Shown: positions 44,798 to 58,140, counted from the stretch's first letter. The stretch: 64,000 bases of DNA from Xiphophorus maculatus (GCF_002775205.1 NC_036445.1:4794802-4858801); one strand, 5' to 3'. Notes: generated from the letters alone by a model not told the origin. Numbers and translations are program-made.

Positions 44798-45970
44798 ACA
44801 CTGCTACTTCAATAACAGAGAATAGATTAAAAACATGAAAAATGGAGGGAGGAAGAAGGAAAGATGGGGTTTATGTGGAGGAGAGACTACCATTCTGGCG
44901 CTCCAGTCGCATCCCCTATCTCCCAGTACCTAAAGCAATGATGGATGCCTTGAGGAAGGAAGCAACAGTGACACATGGGGGGAGGCATCTGCTTTAGGTG
45001 AATGTAAAGCCCTATGTTGGCTGTGTCGAAGTGGAGAAACCACACCTGGACTGGAACAGGTTCAGCATTTTCCCTCTGATTTCCTAAAACAGTCTTTGGC
45101 TGCAACACTGAGCTGCTGGTTGTTTTTACGCGGACGATTCAAGGAGGAAGGAAAATAACAACTCTGTCTGACCTCTGCTGGACAAATTGTGACGTCCTGA
45201 TCCTGTGTAGTGACGAACCCGACCATTTCTGTGCTGGAAAAAAAAAAACAAAAAGACTGTGGATGTGAACTGCTAGTCCTAACCCACACACACACGTTCA
45301 GAGTTGGCCTTAGGTAGATGGAGCTTGACGGCAGCACAAGCTTCCTCCTACCTCACTCCACACCGCCCCCTAACCTAATGCTGCCCAAAACTCACTTTTT
45401 GGATTCACTTGTGAAGGGAAACGGGTGTTGTGAACAGACTCAAAAGGGATTGTGCTGTCCATGTATTAATGTTGTTGTGAGAGAGTGGATATCTGTGTTT
45501 GGATTTCAGTTAAAGGTTTTGATTTAATCCCCTTCTGGGCTTCTTGCAGTAAAGGATCTTTTACTCAAAGTTTACATCCTTCATCTTGACAACAGCAGCT
45601 CAGCATAATTAAAATTTTACTTTTTATTTTGGATTGTGATGGCTATAAAAAGATGTTTGGCTTTTGTTTTAAAGCATTGCCAAAAAATGTGAGGAATAAC
45701 AGATTATTTAAAAATACACCACAATTGCAACAGAAAAGGATTTTCATATTCTAAAATAAACTGGTTAACACTTGCATGTGTCTCAACCTGTAATTTCGAA
45801 TACATGCCCAGATATTTCTTTTCTTCATATTTTGTGTTTTAATTCTAATCACAAGGGTTCACAAGAACAAGTTCCCATTCCAAGCATGTGTTCATTAGAG
45901 TGTTATCTTGTATTGTTCTCAGCCGTAACACTGCTCATTGTAATCAAAAGTTAAAATAAAAATGATTTGA
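44798..45970 (+). other. Probable rragc 3'UTR
   Basis: AATAAA-type signals occur near 45755 and 45955. The section 44798-45300 has more balanced composition than the following AT-rich DNA, in keeping with an exon-derived 3'UTR. The true end is not determined. Confidence 0.45.
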
Positions 45971-46076
45971 AAGAATAAAAAGATGCATATATATCTAGAG
46001 GAAGTAATGATCAAAGTTGATTTTAATATCATGCCCATGCTTTCATTTCTTCATTTTTATAATTTATATGTCTGCC

Positions 46077-46112
46077 TATATATATATGTATATATATATA
46101 TATATATATATG
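46077..46112. repeat. (TA)n microsatellite
   Basis: TA dinucleotide run with one or two TGTA interruptions. Confidence 0.9.
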
Positions 46113-46114
46113 TA

Positions 46115-47440
46115 TGTTTTCAATTGTTACATTTAAAAAGAAAAAAGATATTTTGGCTTAAGAGACATTGGCTAAAATAACCTCCATTATTCCAGTATTT
46201 GATACTGATTACTTTAAAAGATTTGGAACCAACAGCTGCCTCCTTATTACAGTCAATAAGGGGGTGGTTACTTTTCCCACATTGTGCCTTGTTCGTTTGG
46301 ATAGTATTTCCCTGTGAGAAATGAAATAATCCATTAAATATGGTCTTTTGTGGTCATTTTGGGTATCTAAAATATGTGGGGCAGAAAAAAGGGGACAGGA
46401 GAGTTCACAGCAATATTTAAAATATACATTTTGTAAGACAAATGCATTTCATCTCAGAGCTTTATGCACTTAAAAGTGAAACTGTTTGTTTTTTTTGTCA
46501 TAGAGGAATAATCAAAAAAAGAAGTTACACAAGTTTGAGTTTGTTGTGGATTTTCTCTAATCTACGTTTGGTCACAATTATACATACAAGCTTGAATATT
46601 ATTGTATTAGTGTATTACTACACTAATATTTGATAAATGGTCCTTAGCATGTTCCTGAGAAACCATTGTGTTTCTTTAGCCTCTCTCCTTGGCAGAATTG
46701 GTACAGTTTGATTAAATTTGTGTGATTTAATGTTTTAATGAGCACCTGCTTGTCAGCATTGTTTTACCAGCTGGAAGATTTAGGTAGGACTCATCTCAGA
46801 AGGTGATACTTCAGACAGGCACAAGATGGCGATGCAGGACCGCTGAAATACCTCCTTCTCAGTTTTTTTTTGTTTTTTTGTTCGTCCAATGGGATCCAGT
46901 TCAAGCATCAGTTGCTGGACCTCTGGAATTACTTAAGCAACTCAGTCATAAGTTATTGGACATTTCCAGTAATTTAGGAAGTATCTAAAATAACAGTCTG
47001 TGTTATAAATATTCACTATGGCAATAATAAAAAATGCTAAATTTACCTTGTTCTGATTTGTAATTTCCTAAATAACAATAATAAAAATTATTCCTATAGC
47101 ATTTAAATTTCAACAAAAACAATTTTCCACAAAACAGAACGGCTGATTATCAGTTTTCTTCAGCTGACTGTTCTTCTGATGAGGTATCACAATAAATGAG
47201 GAAGAGTAAAGGGGGAAACAACTCCCCTCCCTGGTGTAGTGCATCTAAAAACAACTCGGTGAATAGCTTCGCCATGCAAGTTATTCACCAGTTAAGTTAA
47301 ATAAGCCTCACAGCTACTGTCACGACCCATTATGTGGGATGTAGGCAAGACAGCTAAACACCACTTCCACACAATTTAGATGCAATAAAACACTGACAGC
47401 TTTTTTATCCACTTCATTAAGCCAGTAATTTCTTATAAAA
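46115..47440. other. Intergenic AT-rich sequence right of rragc
   Basis: No gene or structured repeat was recognised. Confidence 0.4.
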
Positions 47441-47449
47441 ATCTCCTGC

Positions 47450-47770
47450 ATTAATCCTGTCGATGGTTTCCCTGCGGTTCCTTAAGCTCTCCTCCAACCT
47501 TAGCCGCCTTGCTTTGATGCTTACTCAAATAGGCGCTAATTTGAGATAAATTATGCATCTGCATGTAGCCCGACCATGCCAGGGAATATAAAGTGTGACA
47601 CTCTGAAAGATGGTGAATTAAAGCAAAGTGTGGTATCTCGACAGACTAATGGCAGATAGGTTAGGGCTGTCAGCCTGATGGTTTGTTGATCTGCAAGTCA
47701 CTTCATATTCAGCTAAAGGGACGGGGTCGTGTTTATGATGATTTGAAGGTCAATGTGAGCTGGGGTTTTT
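47450..47770. promoter_or_regulatory. Candidate conserved non-coding element with octamer-like motifs
   Basis: This block has balanced composition with no open frame, lying in otherwise AT-rich DNA. It contains AAATTATGCATCTGCATG at about 47549-47566, two adjacent octamer-type half-sites, and homeodomain-like TAAT cores nearby. The call is by appearance only; cross-species conservation was not tested. Confidence 0.3.
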
Positions 47771-48358
47771 TTGTTGTTTTTTTTTTTTCAAGTCTCTGGG
47801 TTGAATGCAAGACCAATGATGCACCTTAATGAAGTACTTCAAAAATGTAAACTGGGAATATTTACCGACTGTATTTTTCATTCTTTCTGTAATATTAGGG
47901 AAAAATACCATGAAATAATTTGGATTTACTTTTGTAACTTTTCACTCTCTGCATCTATAGCATTTGTAGGGGTCTCAAATGTGTTAAAAATTATTTTGCA
48001 GATAAATTATTTTTGTTTTGGTAAAAAATGTAAAGTTTATTCTAAACAATAATGTTAGAGATATATACAACAGAAGATAGTTAATTCTGTAAAGTAGAAA
48101 ACTAAGAATATCTTTGCATTAAAGTGATATCTTGAATAAGTGTACAAATCAAAGTATGCCAAAGATTAAGTGATACAGACTATTATTATTATTATTTTTA
48201 AATAAAATATTACTTTCAAGAACAAAATCGTAGCAATGTTTTGGCAACTTAAACTGTAAGAAAAACATAAAATGTCTAATAATGCAAGAGCGGAAAAGTT
48301 AGGTGCATGGTTTACTTTATGTTCTGCTATTTAAAGTCACTGGACTTACTGATAGGAA

Positions 48359-48380
48359 ATATATATACAGTATATATATA

Positions 48381-48428
<48 letters not shown>
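48359..48428. repeat. (TA)n microsatellite
   Basis: About 70 bp of TA repeats with short CAG and C interruptions near the left end. Confidence 0.95.
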
Positions 48429-48432
<4 letters not shown>

Positions 48433-48519
48433 TTAAATTGGCACAATTAAAAATATTTAGATATGAACTGTTTCTTTGTAGCTCTGTTTAGGGTTCTGCT
48501 TCAACTTTTTTTGCAACCT

Positions 48520-48660
48520 TTAATAGATTTTCTTTCAGGCTTTCACTATATTTAGTTATATCCATCCTCCAATCAGCTCTGACCAGCTTTACTTTCCCTG
48601 CATCCCCACAATGTGATGCTGCCACCACCAAGTTTGCTGTGTCTTCTAGGTAGTTTGTTG
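48520..48660 (-). mobile_element. Tc1-like transposase fragment
   Basis: The antisense blocks CAGCTCTGACCAGCTTTAC and 'TGATGCTGCCACCACCAAG' are the typical DDE-region signature of fish Tc1 elements. The fragment is short and truncated. Confidence 0.7.
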
Positions 48661-48667
48661 CAAACTA

Positions 48668-48775
48668 TAGAGTAGGAGTTTTCAACTCCAGTTCTGCAAC
48701 TCCACTACACCTGAATCAAACAATTAATGACCAAACCTTTGTAAAACTTGCTGACAGGAGTTGGATTTGAATCGT
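48668..48775 (+). repeat. Diverged MITE fragment (GTGTCAAACTCC family)
   Basis: GTAGGAGTTTTCAACTCCAG, then CTGCAACTCCACTACACCTGAATCAAA (in part) and a 'CTTTGTAAAACTTGCTGACAGG' block follow the order of the 10667 family. The right end is not intact. Confidence 0.5.
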
Positions 48776-49428
48776 TTGTTGTAGCAACAGTTGTCAGAAA
48801 CTGTTTTCAAATGACGGATAGAAATATGCTCCATGAGATTTTCAAAGCTTGGAACATTGTTCATCATATCACATTTATGCATTCGGTCTTGTTGATCTAT
48901 CCCAATGATACATTATTAGGATATCTCATAGAATACATTGAAGTTATCTGTATGTATTTTCATTTATTAATCTGGATGTTTGTATGTAAATATATTTTTA
49001 TGAGAGTTGTATGTGAGATGTGGAATCAGGGAGTTAGTTTCGGTATCCAGATGTAATATTTAAAATCTGTTAAGGAAGTATAAAATACAAATCACCATTA
49101 AAATGTCAATTAAATACTGTGAACACAAACTAGTGGATAAGAGATTTTATAAAAAGAAAAGTAATATTTCAACTTTGTTGTTGTCCTTTTTGATTTCACA
49201 TGTTTAAGCAAGACTTTCATTCATTCATTTATTCATTCACTTGGTTATTAAACATCTAAAAAAACCATTTTTTAGCCATTGCAGTAAAAATATCCCTTTT
49301 TAAATATATCTGAACCACATATTAAGAAGATGCCATCAAGATAAATTCCAGATATGAAAAATATATAATCTATGGTGACACTTTGACCTCCCAGTATCTG
49401 TAGATGGGGCTGTTGTCTGCAGTTCTAA

Positions 49429-49523
49429 CTACAGTCTCTCTTGCTTCTGCCAGTCTTTCTGCTTCACAGTGCAGGCGACAGGGAGATAAACATCCACACC
49501 GAGGACTTTTCGCACGCAGAGAC
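49429..49523 (-). other. Candidate terminal exon on the minus strand
   Basis: Read on the - strand, a long pyrimidine tract (TTCTTCTTCTTCTCCAG) gives a strong splice acceptor at 49525-49524. The following 30 codons are open in one frame, with residues VRKVLGVDVYLPVACTVKQK, and end in a stop at 49431-49429. An AATAAA on the - strand lies near 49230. I do not recognise the peptide. It could be the last coding exon of an unrecognised gene, a long non-coding RNA exon, or chance. Confidence 0.25.
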
Positions 49524-49729
49524 CTGGAGAAGAAGAAGAACGTGAGAGAAGTTTAGGAAGTAAAAAAAAAAGAGAGAGAGCTACATGATGTACAACTGTA
49601 ATTTGCTGCTATAACAGCAGCTGAAATTGCTTTGCTTTATCAAAGGCAGAGCTGCTTTGTCCCCCCTTCGTCCCTAATAAGGGAGCTCAAACAATATAAT
49701 GAAATAAAGCAAGCAGAACAGACTTTTTT

Positions 49730-50050
49730 CCCTGTGATGTCATGCCCACTTCCTTCGGACGGCCCGCTCTGCGTCTTAGATCATTACAGCGGGGATATTG
49801 CCATTATGTTCTTAATAAAACTCAGTCAGCGGTGCACTATCTCCCATCTTTACATTTTATTAGCCGTGCTTATGAGAGATGAGGGGGGAAAATGATGAGA
49901 CTAAGTGAGACATCCCAGGGAGGTGACAGATGTAACACGAGCTACATTTGTTATATTCTGAGCCGGTGTGGCTCCGGTGAGTGCAGATTATGCAGCAAAT
50001 ACGAGGTGAGTTGGAGCTGAGATTAATGGTGCTGAGGTGTTTCGCTGTCT
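49730..50050. promoter_or_regulatory. Candidate conserved non-coding element
   Basis: Balanced base composition with several CpGs and TAAT-type motifs stands out from the AT-rich surroundings. There is no coding frame with a family match. Conservation was not tested. Confidence 0.25.
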
Positions 50051-50655
50051 GTACAACAGACAGCATGTCTCTGACAAGTTTGGCACATTTTGATGGTAGT
50101 GCTGCTGTTGTAATAAAAGAACTTGCCTCTTGCAGAAGTGTCTTAAAAATATCGCTTGCGGCACAAAACGATAGAGATTTGAAAACATTCCAAAATCAGA
50201 AAAAACAAATTTACCAGGTGACTTTAAAGGACAGTATCCACCTGTACTTTTTTTATTTTAGTCTTGAAAAGGCTTTTAATCAGACTGAGCACCTTTTTGT
50301 TTTCCACTTCAACTCTCATTTGATATCATGTAGAGCTGATTGAATAAGCTGATTAAAAAAGCAATCAGTGGAAGAATAAGCAACTAATATGATTGGATAT
50401 TTTTTTAGAGGCAGAATTGTTGCTTCACTTGTAGGATTGTGCAGCTTTTTTGGACAGCAGTGTCATTTGCTGTCAAGCAATCTAATGCACTTAATTACAT
50501 TAGAATATAATTTAAGAGCTAATTAGATACAGTAATTAAATTAAAAAAAATCTAACTCAAATAATATAAAGATTCATTCCACTTAGAGTTTCATGTTTAA
50601 ATTTTTTATTTGGTCATTATGGTAATTATTGCTTACAGCTTTTAAATTTCCAAAA

Positions 50656-50696
50656 ATAAGTTGCCTGGAAAATTGGGCAACTTATTGCCCAATTTT
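50656..50696. repeat. Overlapping, mutually exclusive hairpins
   Basis: AAAATTGGGCAA (50669-50680) and TTGCCCAATTTT (50685-50696) form a perfect 12-bp stem with a CTTA loop. AATAAGTTGCC (50656-50666) and GGCAACTTATT (50676-50686) form an alternative 11-bp stem that shares bases with it. Confidence 0.9.
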
Positions 50697-51109
50697 TTTA
50701 TTTGTATTGTTTTTAATGCAAATAAAACAATCTTTAATGCAGAAACATCCATTTAAGTTTCTCCATTTACTGTGACGCACCTTCACTCAATACTTGGAAG
50801 CCCAAATTTCTTTAATAGTTGCCTTCACTTCAATTGCATTGTCGGGTCTGATGTTTTCCATCTTCATCTTGACAATAGTCCATATGGCTCCTCAGGCCAG
50901 TCAAGCACACTGAAACTATGGCAAATAAACCAAGTGCTGACACTTTTGGCAGTATGAACAATGAACGGGTCATGCTTGGAAATGAAATCAGGATCTCCAT
51001 AAAGCTTGTCAGCAGAGAGAAGTATGCAGAGCTATAAAATTTACAGTACAGGTAGATGTGTGTTCTGACTTTGAAATGGATGAAACACAGTGAACCAACA
51101 ACAATAGAC

Positions 51110-51300
51110 AACAATGGATCTCAGACATCTTGGTTTCTATGCTTCGTCACTCTTCCTTCAGACTCTAGGAAATTGGGTCCTAGAGTTCAGTTTTGTTATT
51201 GCTGAAATGCAAAACTTAGTTTCATCTGAAAGGAGTATCACTTTGGATCACATAGCAGCAACCCTGCCGGTTTTCTGCTGAGGACATATACAACCCTATT
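51110..51300 (-). mobile_element. mariner/Tc1-superfamily transposase relic
   Basis: The antisense sequence GTCACTCTTCCTTCAGACTC, then 'GAAATGCAAAACTTAGTTTCATCTGAAAGGAGTATCACTTTGGATCAC' (quoted only in outline) resembles a common teleost IS630/mariner-type transposase segment that includes an SDE-like motif. The boundaries are uncertain. Confidence 0.45.
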
Positions 51301-52439
51301 TCTAGTTATGGAAGAAGTAATGCAAGGAACGCTTGGATATGTTTATGTGTGGTGACTCTGGAAGAGCACAATTCATCCACCATCTATACCTTGTGAATCC
51401 TCCAGACTCATTAAGAGGATTTACTTCGCAATCCTCTCAAGGCTGTGAGGTGTTGCTTGTTCACCCATTACTGCCACCAGGGCTAGCCCAAGGTTGTGTG
51501 GAGCCGTAAGCAGAATTTTGATTTTGGCCTCTTTTTCCCGTAAAGAACGCCTCCCCAATGTGTTTCAATACAGATTTGGTTGAATCTGGAATGGGGTAGA
51601 GAGGAAAGTGGGGGAGTTTGTTTAAATGAATGGTCTTAAAAGAAATCATAGATTGGTCTTCATTTGCTGAGATGCATTTGTGAACAAAGCACAAAGAAAA
51701 AAACCAAAACAATAGATTTAGCACAACAATTAAACAAGATTCATATTTTACAAAATTAAACGTTCAAATTCTTACAAATCTCAAATCACAATTTTAAGCA
51801 ACTTAAAATATTTGAACCTATGCATCTTGAAACAATCACATTAAATTCAACAGCATTTTCATTCTTAAAAAACAAATGTAACATTTTCAAATCTCTGCTC
51901 TCTGTTAAGTTTCAACCATTCGATGGTTTGAAGCTACTAAGCATCGGCTTAGTTTGCTTTGTCTTGGGCTGGATCTAACTTCCACACTTTTTCCCTCCAC
52001 TTAGCTTTCTGTTAAAATTATTGCCCACAGAAGTTTATGTACAGCCAGTTTCATTTAAACTGATCTTTTGGAGCTTACTTGCTCTCTGAAAGTGTCGGTC
52101 ATTGTCTCCTGGACAACTGTCAAATCGTGCTTTTCCCCCACGATTATGTAGTATTTAAGTATTAAAGTATTTTATTAATGTCTGACTGTTATATTCAAAT
52201 TTGGGGTTTTTATTAGCTGTAAACTATGATCACTTTGTGAGTGGTAATATAAAAATATATAAGTTTCACTTTTCAATCTTTTCTTTTAGGCAACAGAAAA
52301 CCAAATGGAGGTTTATTATCAGACAGAAATCTGCCTTTCTTACAGCTCTCCTGTTTACTGAACTATTTTGTGAAACACTGATCTGCAGCAACAAGAGGAG
52401 TTGCATGACTAGGCGAGAAGAAAAAAAAAAGAGACAATG

Positions 52440-52650
52440 ACAGTGGGAGTTAGAGGAAGGGACAGGCGTCTCCTGTATTTTCTGGTCAGGCAGCAGAGCG
52501 TGGAGCAGAGAGGCCAGCGGGCCAGCAGCCAGCTAATGGGGACCAGCAGCGAGCAGGGGCAGGGGACAGCTCTGACAAAAGGAGCAGCGACAGATGCCAT
52601 TATCTCAGCTTCATGCAGATACAATGGGGCTGGACAACCCAAGCTCTGAT
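52440..52650. promoter_or_regulatory. GC-richer block, candidate regulatory element
   Basis: About 200 bp of markedly higher G+C lies in the gene desert, followed by a short GTGT-rich run (about 52655-52680). Overlapping short open frames on both strands show no recognisable protein. Conservation was not tested. Confidence 0.25.
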
Positions 52651-53385
52651 CCCGGTGTGCGTGTGTGTGTGAGTGTGCGGGTACACTGTGAGGTTAATGG
52701 ATCAGGATAGAGGAGAAGTGGATTATCGTGGAGACTGCGGTTTCTCTGTAACACTCTGAGCTCTGCTGCACCTCTTTCATGCATGCACGTGGGCACGTGT
52801 GTATGTGTGTATGCATACTTACAACGCCTGTATCTGAGTATAGCCAACATGACCTCATCTTGTTACAGCAAGACAGCTGGATCAGTCACCCATCACTTGC
52901 TCAGAATTCAGGGGTATCACATTTGGTTCCAAATTTCACTTGGACTCAAATTATGCAGCATTCACTTGAACCAAGGATGTTCTGGTCATTTGGACAACCA
53001 AAAATGTGTCAGGGTGGGGTTTTCTGAGCGAGGACTGGGAATAATGGGGGGTGGAGGGTGGATGGATATGGCAAGGCTTTCAGCTTGCTTGGCAGAGGCG
53101 AGGAAAAAGAGGCTGTTAAGCAGCAGTTTTTGGGAGGGATAAGAAATATGAGCTTTAGCCAGTGTAGTGCGGTGACATGGGACAGCGTTATTGACTGTGG
53201 CGGCGCGTGCTGACAGTGGATTGTCAGGCCCTGCAGTCATTTGCCAAACTGAGCGAATGCAAGAATCAGAGTTCCTGGAGCTTGGAAAACAAGAGAAAAG
53301 ATGAAGAAAGCGAGTAAGAGAGGGATAGCATTAAAAACAGACAAGGAGAGCTGACTGGCAGTCATGTAAATGCTCCAATGCAGCG

Positions 53386-53421
53386 CACACACAAACACAC
53401 GCACACGCGCACACACACACA
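53386..53421. repeat. (CA)n microsatellite
   Basis: A CA-rich dinucleotide run with CG interruptions. Confidence 0.85.
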
Positions 53422-53499
53422 CGTAGAGTCGTAGACTTCCCGCTGAGTGTCTGACACTGATGCTGCCAGGCTAATCAGGGTACACACTCCCTCTCACAC

Positions 53500-56400
53500 T
53501 TCCTCATTAGTGTTAGAGGAGAAAGCAGACAGTTGTGACGTTGCAGTGACGATTTGAGCTTTGAGGTTTTCATCTTGAACTCCTCATTTTATAATTAATT
53601 AATTTTTTTGTGAAACAGGTTGCTAACCTGCTTTAAATAGGTCCACACACTGCCTGAACATAGAGCATTGTTTTTTCTCTCTTTTGTGCCTAAGCAGCAA
53701 CCCCCATAATTATTGACCCCTCTAAGACAAAAAGTCCACAAAAGACTTTAAATAGGCAGTAACTATAGAGATGTGTTAACCCAGAGATGTCTCTCTGTGC
53801 AGAAGTTCAGTAAAAGTAAAGGTTAGAGATTAGCTTTTTTTAATAGCTTTTCTATTCTCTTTACTCTGAGTTCACTTAAAATACTTGCTTTGTTAATTTG
53901 TGTGAGAAGCTGAAAACAAACACAACTGCCTCACTGGAAGGACATGTTATCTTGTGTTTTTCTATTTTATAGAGTGGCAAAGAAACTGACCTCAGTTTCT
54001 CCTCACATTTAGACTTTCATGAAAACAGAAGGCAACTGATTTCTAGCTAGTTAAACATGGGAATGTGGGATCCTCTCTCCCTTCAACTAAAGAAATATAT
54101 TCAAGTTTAAAGTTGCATTCTCCTAATATGTCAAATGTGAAATTTGTTCTAATGCAATAAACATACATTTATTTAAAAGCTTTCTGTCAGTGATGCCAGA
54201 TCTTGCAGAGTAATTAGTAGAAATTTGATCTGGTTTTTATAAGCCAATACTACAAATCTCAGTAAAGAAATCTAGACTTGGATGAATTCTTGTTAGAAAA
54301 AAAATATAGTATTCAGGAAAAAGCAATAAACCAATAAATAAAATGTATTTTATTTGATTTTTTTATTTTGCAACACAATGTTGTACTTTTAAAGCTGTGC
54401 AGACAAGCATAAATTTAAATAAAAATGCATAAATGGAATACATATAAATCACAATTTAAGGTATTCATTGCATTAAAATTTCAGATTTATTTCCTAGGAA
54501 AAATATTTGAAACATTTTTGGTGGATTTTCTTTAGTTTTTCCAACATCTTATTTAGATAAAAACACTTTATATTTTAGATGAAGGTAAAAAAAAAAATCC
54601 CTTTTTCTCAGGTGTAACCCCAAAAAATAAGATAAAAAAGAAAGTTGCTTTGGTCATTTTTGCATTTGAAAAAACAAATTGTATTTTAATGTAAAATATA
54701 CTTAAAAATATATATGACTTCTTGTGCAGCTTACTTGGCAAAAATTCAAAGTATATCAGAAAAAATCTATTGAAAATATTTACATTAGGACTGCACGATA
54801 TTAGAAAAACGTGTGATTGTTGAATATTGTGATGATTATTTCTGATGACATGACTCTACATGTCATCGGATACATGTCGCAATTTCAATGTTTTCATCAC
54901 TCCTATCAAAAACATAAAGTCTATAGAAGCTTGTTTATTGAATCCACAATCCTGTTGTCTTTGGTCTGGATTTTATTTGAAATGTTTTCTGATTGAATCT
55001 GCCATTTTGAAGGGTTTATTTTTTGTGTGTGTATTTGCTATACTTTTCAGATGATGTGTAACTGTTTTGGTGAACAGCAACAAACATGGATCCCAGCCAT
55101 AAAAGTCGTCATATCATTATGAGCATCCAGGAATTTGTGTAGATGGAAGATAATCAAGTAGCCTGGAACATACAAATGCCAACCGTCATGTGTAGAAGTG
55201 TCAGAAAGAGAGAGACAGACAGGTCAGAGATTATGTTTGTTTTTGGATGTAGCAGTATGCACACACAGGCTTGCTTGGGTGCTTACTTGTTCTCCTAAAA
55301 AACTTTGCCAACTTGGATGTACTTTTCGACTTTTCCCACCTTCCTCCTTCCTTTTCCCTTATTCTTTCTCCCTCACCTCTCAATCTGGGAGTCATGCTAA
55401 TGACCCTGCTGTCTGCCCTGAAAGTTTTTTGTGACAAAACTTATCAGCACCGGACAGGAGTATGGGTATTGTTTTAAGCCCTCCTGCTCTCTCACACACA
55501 AGCCTCCCTACCTACCATCTCAGTTACTATTCAGTAGACTTGCTGAGAACCAGTGCTGAGGTCCAGATTGAAAATGTGATGTGTGCTAATGCATTCAGAG
55601 CAGAGGTGAGGCTCGTCCTTTCCTTTTCCTCTGGAAACAGCAGCCAATACCGTGAGGTAGAAAGCACAGCATGTTACAGTGGCTGAGTAATGAGAACCGA
55701 GAAGCTGTTGGAAGAAGTTACTCCCCAACACACACACTCACAGGTACACGCCTGCACTAATGCACACACACACCCCTACATAGAGGCTTTTCTCTGTGAG
55801 TGTGTGCAGCAGCAAAATACTTCAGCTTACTATGACCAGCACTGCTTTAATCCTAATGGTGAAGTGAAGACTTGTTCAACACAAAGTAAAGCTACTGATG
55901 TCCGGCATTTAAATGGATCTAAATGACACAGACAGTGACTCCCGGATCTGGCTATACTCAGCATCTTACAGTGGCAGTTTCTGCCTTTATCTGCCTGCAA
56001 CATCTGAACCCCACGCTAGCAGGACCTGGAATGAATTTGCCAACAACACAAAGACATACTTTCATTAAGCCAACATGTTTCTCTCAAAAGTCTTGAGAGA
56101 AACTCAAGACATTGAGTAATAAAAACTCATTCAAATTTTACAAGTTATTAAGTTATGGGTTTTCATTGGCCTTCACTCATAGTAATCAACATTAACATAA
56201 ATCTGCCAGTTATTTAAAAAAAAGAAAAGAAAAAAGACTCTTGTCTCCTGTTTATAAGACCTTTCAGTCAGGTAGAACCGGTACTGAACCAGAATAAAAT
56301 CTACAATTCAAGGTTGATAAACTACTTGTAAGATAACATTCTGGGTCAGGAATCAATTTTACCAACACAGAAACACATATTGAAATTGTCAGCTGTGTAT

Positions 56401-57940
56401 TTTATGAAGACTTGTACACAAGTTAATATTTCTTGAATACACTATCACTTCACATTATCACATTATCACATGCACCCTCTGGACCACATCAACCATAAAC
56501 AATAAGTCAGCTACATTCCCACAATGCTTGTGGGCCAGAAAAGAAATGTAGTTTGGTTAAAGGTCAGACAGACTATGTTTATTGTATAGAGGCATATAAT
56601 ATGTATGTGAGGTAATTTTAAAGCCCTTTTCCAGGGTACAAAAGGTGAGCTATGGACATCCCTTTATGGTATTTTCAAGTAATACTTTCAGTTATATATG
56701 TACAAAACCAGTGCTAAATTCACTTCATATAAGCTTCCATCAACAGTCAAGTGGTATAAATCAGGTTGAATCATATTTCTCTAGAGTGTTGATGTCTATC
56801 AAACATTTTTACTGCACTGCATTATAACAACAGAACTCCGAAACTTAAGAAAAAGTAATTTTTTAAAACTCATTTCAGAAAGTGAAACTCATCAATCATA
56901 TAGATTCATTACACATAGAATGAAACATTTCATACAATTGTTCCTTGTAATTTGAATGATTATGACTTACAGATAATAAAACCCCCTAATTTTGCCAGTG
57001 TCTCAGAAAACAAGAATAAGAGCAATAAAAAAAGAATATTTTAAACAATTCTAATTGCAAAAGCAAATCACTTTTGATTTGCAGGAGCAAATCACTAAAA
57101 AAAAGCTCTTAAATCACCTGTCTTTGTGTTGCGACATGATTTTAATCTATGATGCTGTGGGCCTGTTTCTTTTTCAAGGGTCTAGAAACACTGTTGAAGA
57201 ACATGACATCATATAATGTCAAAATGCAAAGCATTTTTTAAGATAATAATTCCAGTAAGTATGATAGAGTATGTGAAATAAAGGGGAAAAAATCTGTTAA
57301 TTACTATTGATTCAGCAGATTACTAATTCTAAATGGGGCAAAAATAACATGGACCTAAATCACACTGAAAACAAAACAAACACTGAAGAGAAGAGTGAAT
57401 ATGTGAGAAGCCTCTCCTATAAGGAATAATTCAAATTCAAAATACGTCATTGATATATTGAGCAATAATAATAGTACTATTAAATTTTATTTATAATGTC
57501 CTTTATATCTTGAGATCTCACAGGGCTAAACAGAGTGGTTTCTCTCTGTAAGCATCAACATTGGAAAATGTTGTGGGAGACTAAATCTGATTTAATGCTA
57601 ACTCTGATTTAGAAAAAACCCCAAAGCAAAGCAATTTCTTTAACAATAAATAAATGATGGTTAAATATTTTTACTATAATTTTAAGAGTAAGATTTTGAA
57701 ATGGCTATAACAGGCATTCTTTTAAAAATTTTGAATAAATACACTCTATTTGACTTATGGATGCTGATAAGAGTGGAGGTCGCTCAAATTCCACTGTACA
57801 ATAAGTGACCCTGTAATCTGTATTCAGCAGCTGCGATCTTTCTTTTCTTATGCCATGTCCTTATGCTACGCTTTTGCTCTACTTATGTTTTTTTGTTGTT
57901 GTTTTTATTGTTTCTTACGCTCAAATTGTTTAAGCAATTT
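53500..57940. other. Gene-desert sequence, no gene recognised
   Basis: Mostly AT-rich. A few 100-150 bp patches with balanced composition (about 55900-56040) could be conserved elements. An isolated minus-strand segment at about 57115-57180 has both an acceptor-like and a donor-like edge, but that is too little to call an exon. Confidence 0.35.
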
Positions 57941-57949
57941 TATTTAAAC

Positions 57950-58140
57950 TTGTAGATGGCACACAGCACAGGACTGTGCCTGCAGCTTCTGCGTGAGGGC
58001 TGGATACACATCAACGCTTTCTCTGACTGCACCATTGTTATTTAAATGTGGCAGAGCGATCAGCAGAGAGCATTAATGGCATCCTCAGCACTGCAGCTGC
58101 AGCATCACACACACTCACTCACATGTGTAAAAGCAAGCAC
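57950..58140. promoter_or_regulatory. Candidate conserved non-coding element
   Basis: A balanced block contains TTATTTAAATGTGGC and AGAGCATTAATGGC, homeodomain-like A/T cores embedded in GC-richer sequence. A CA/CT-rich run follows. Conservation was not tested. Confidence 0.3.

Noticed and set aside
57115-57180. Minus-strand segment with acceptor-like and donor-like edges and an open frame
   Set aside because: The donor GTGATT is weak and the segment is isolated. Chance occurrence is likely in 18 kb of sequence.
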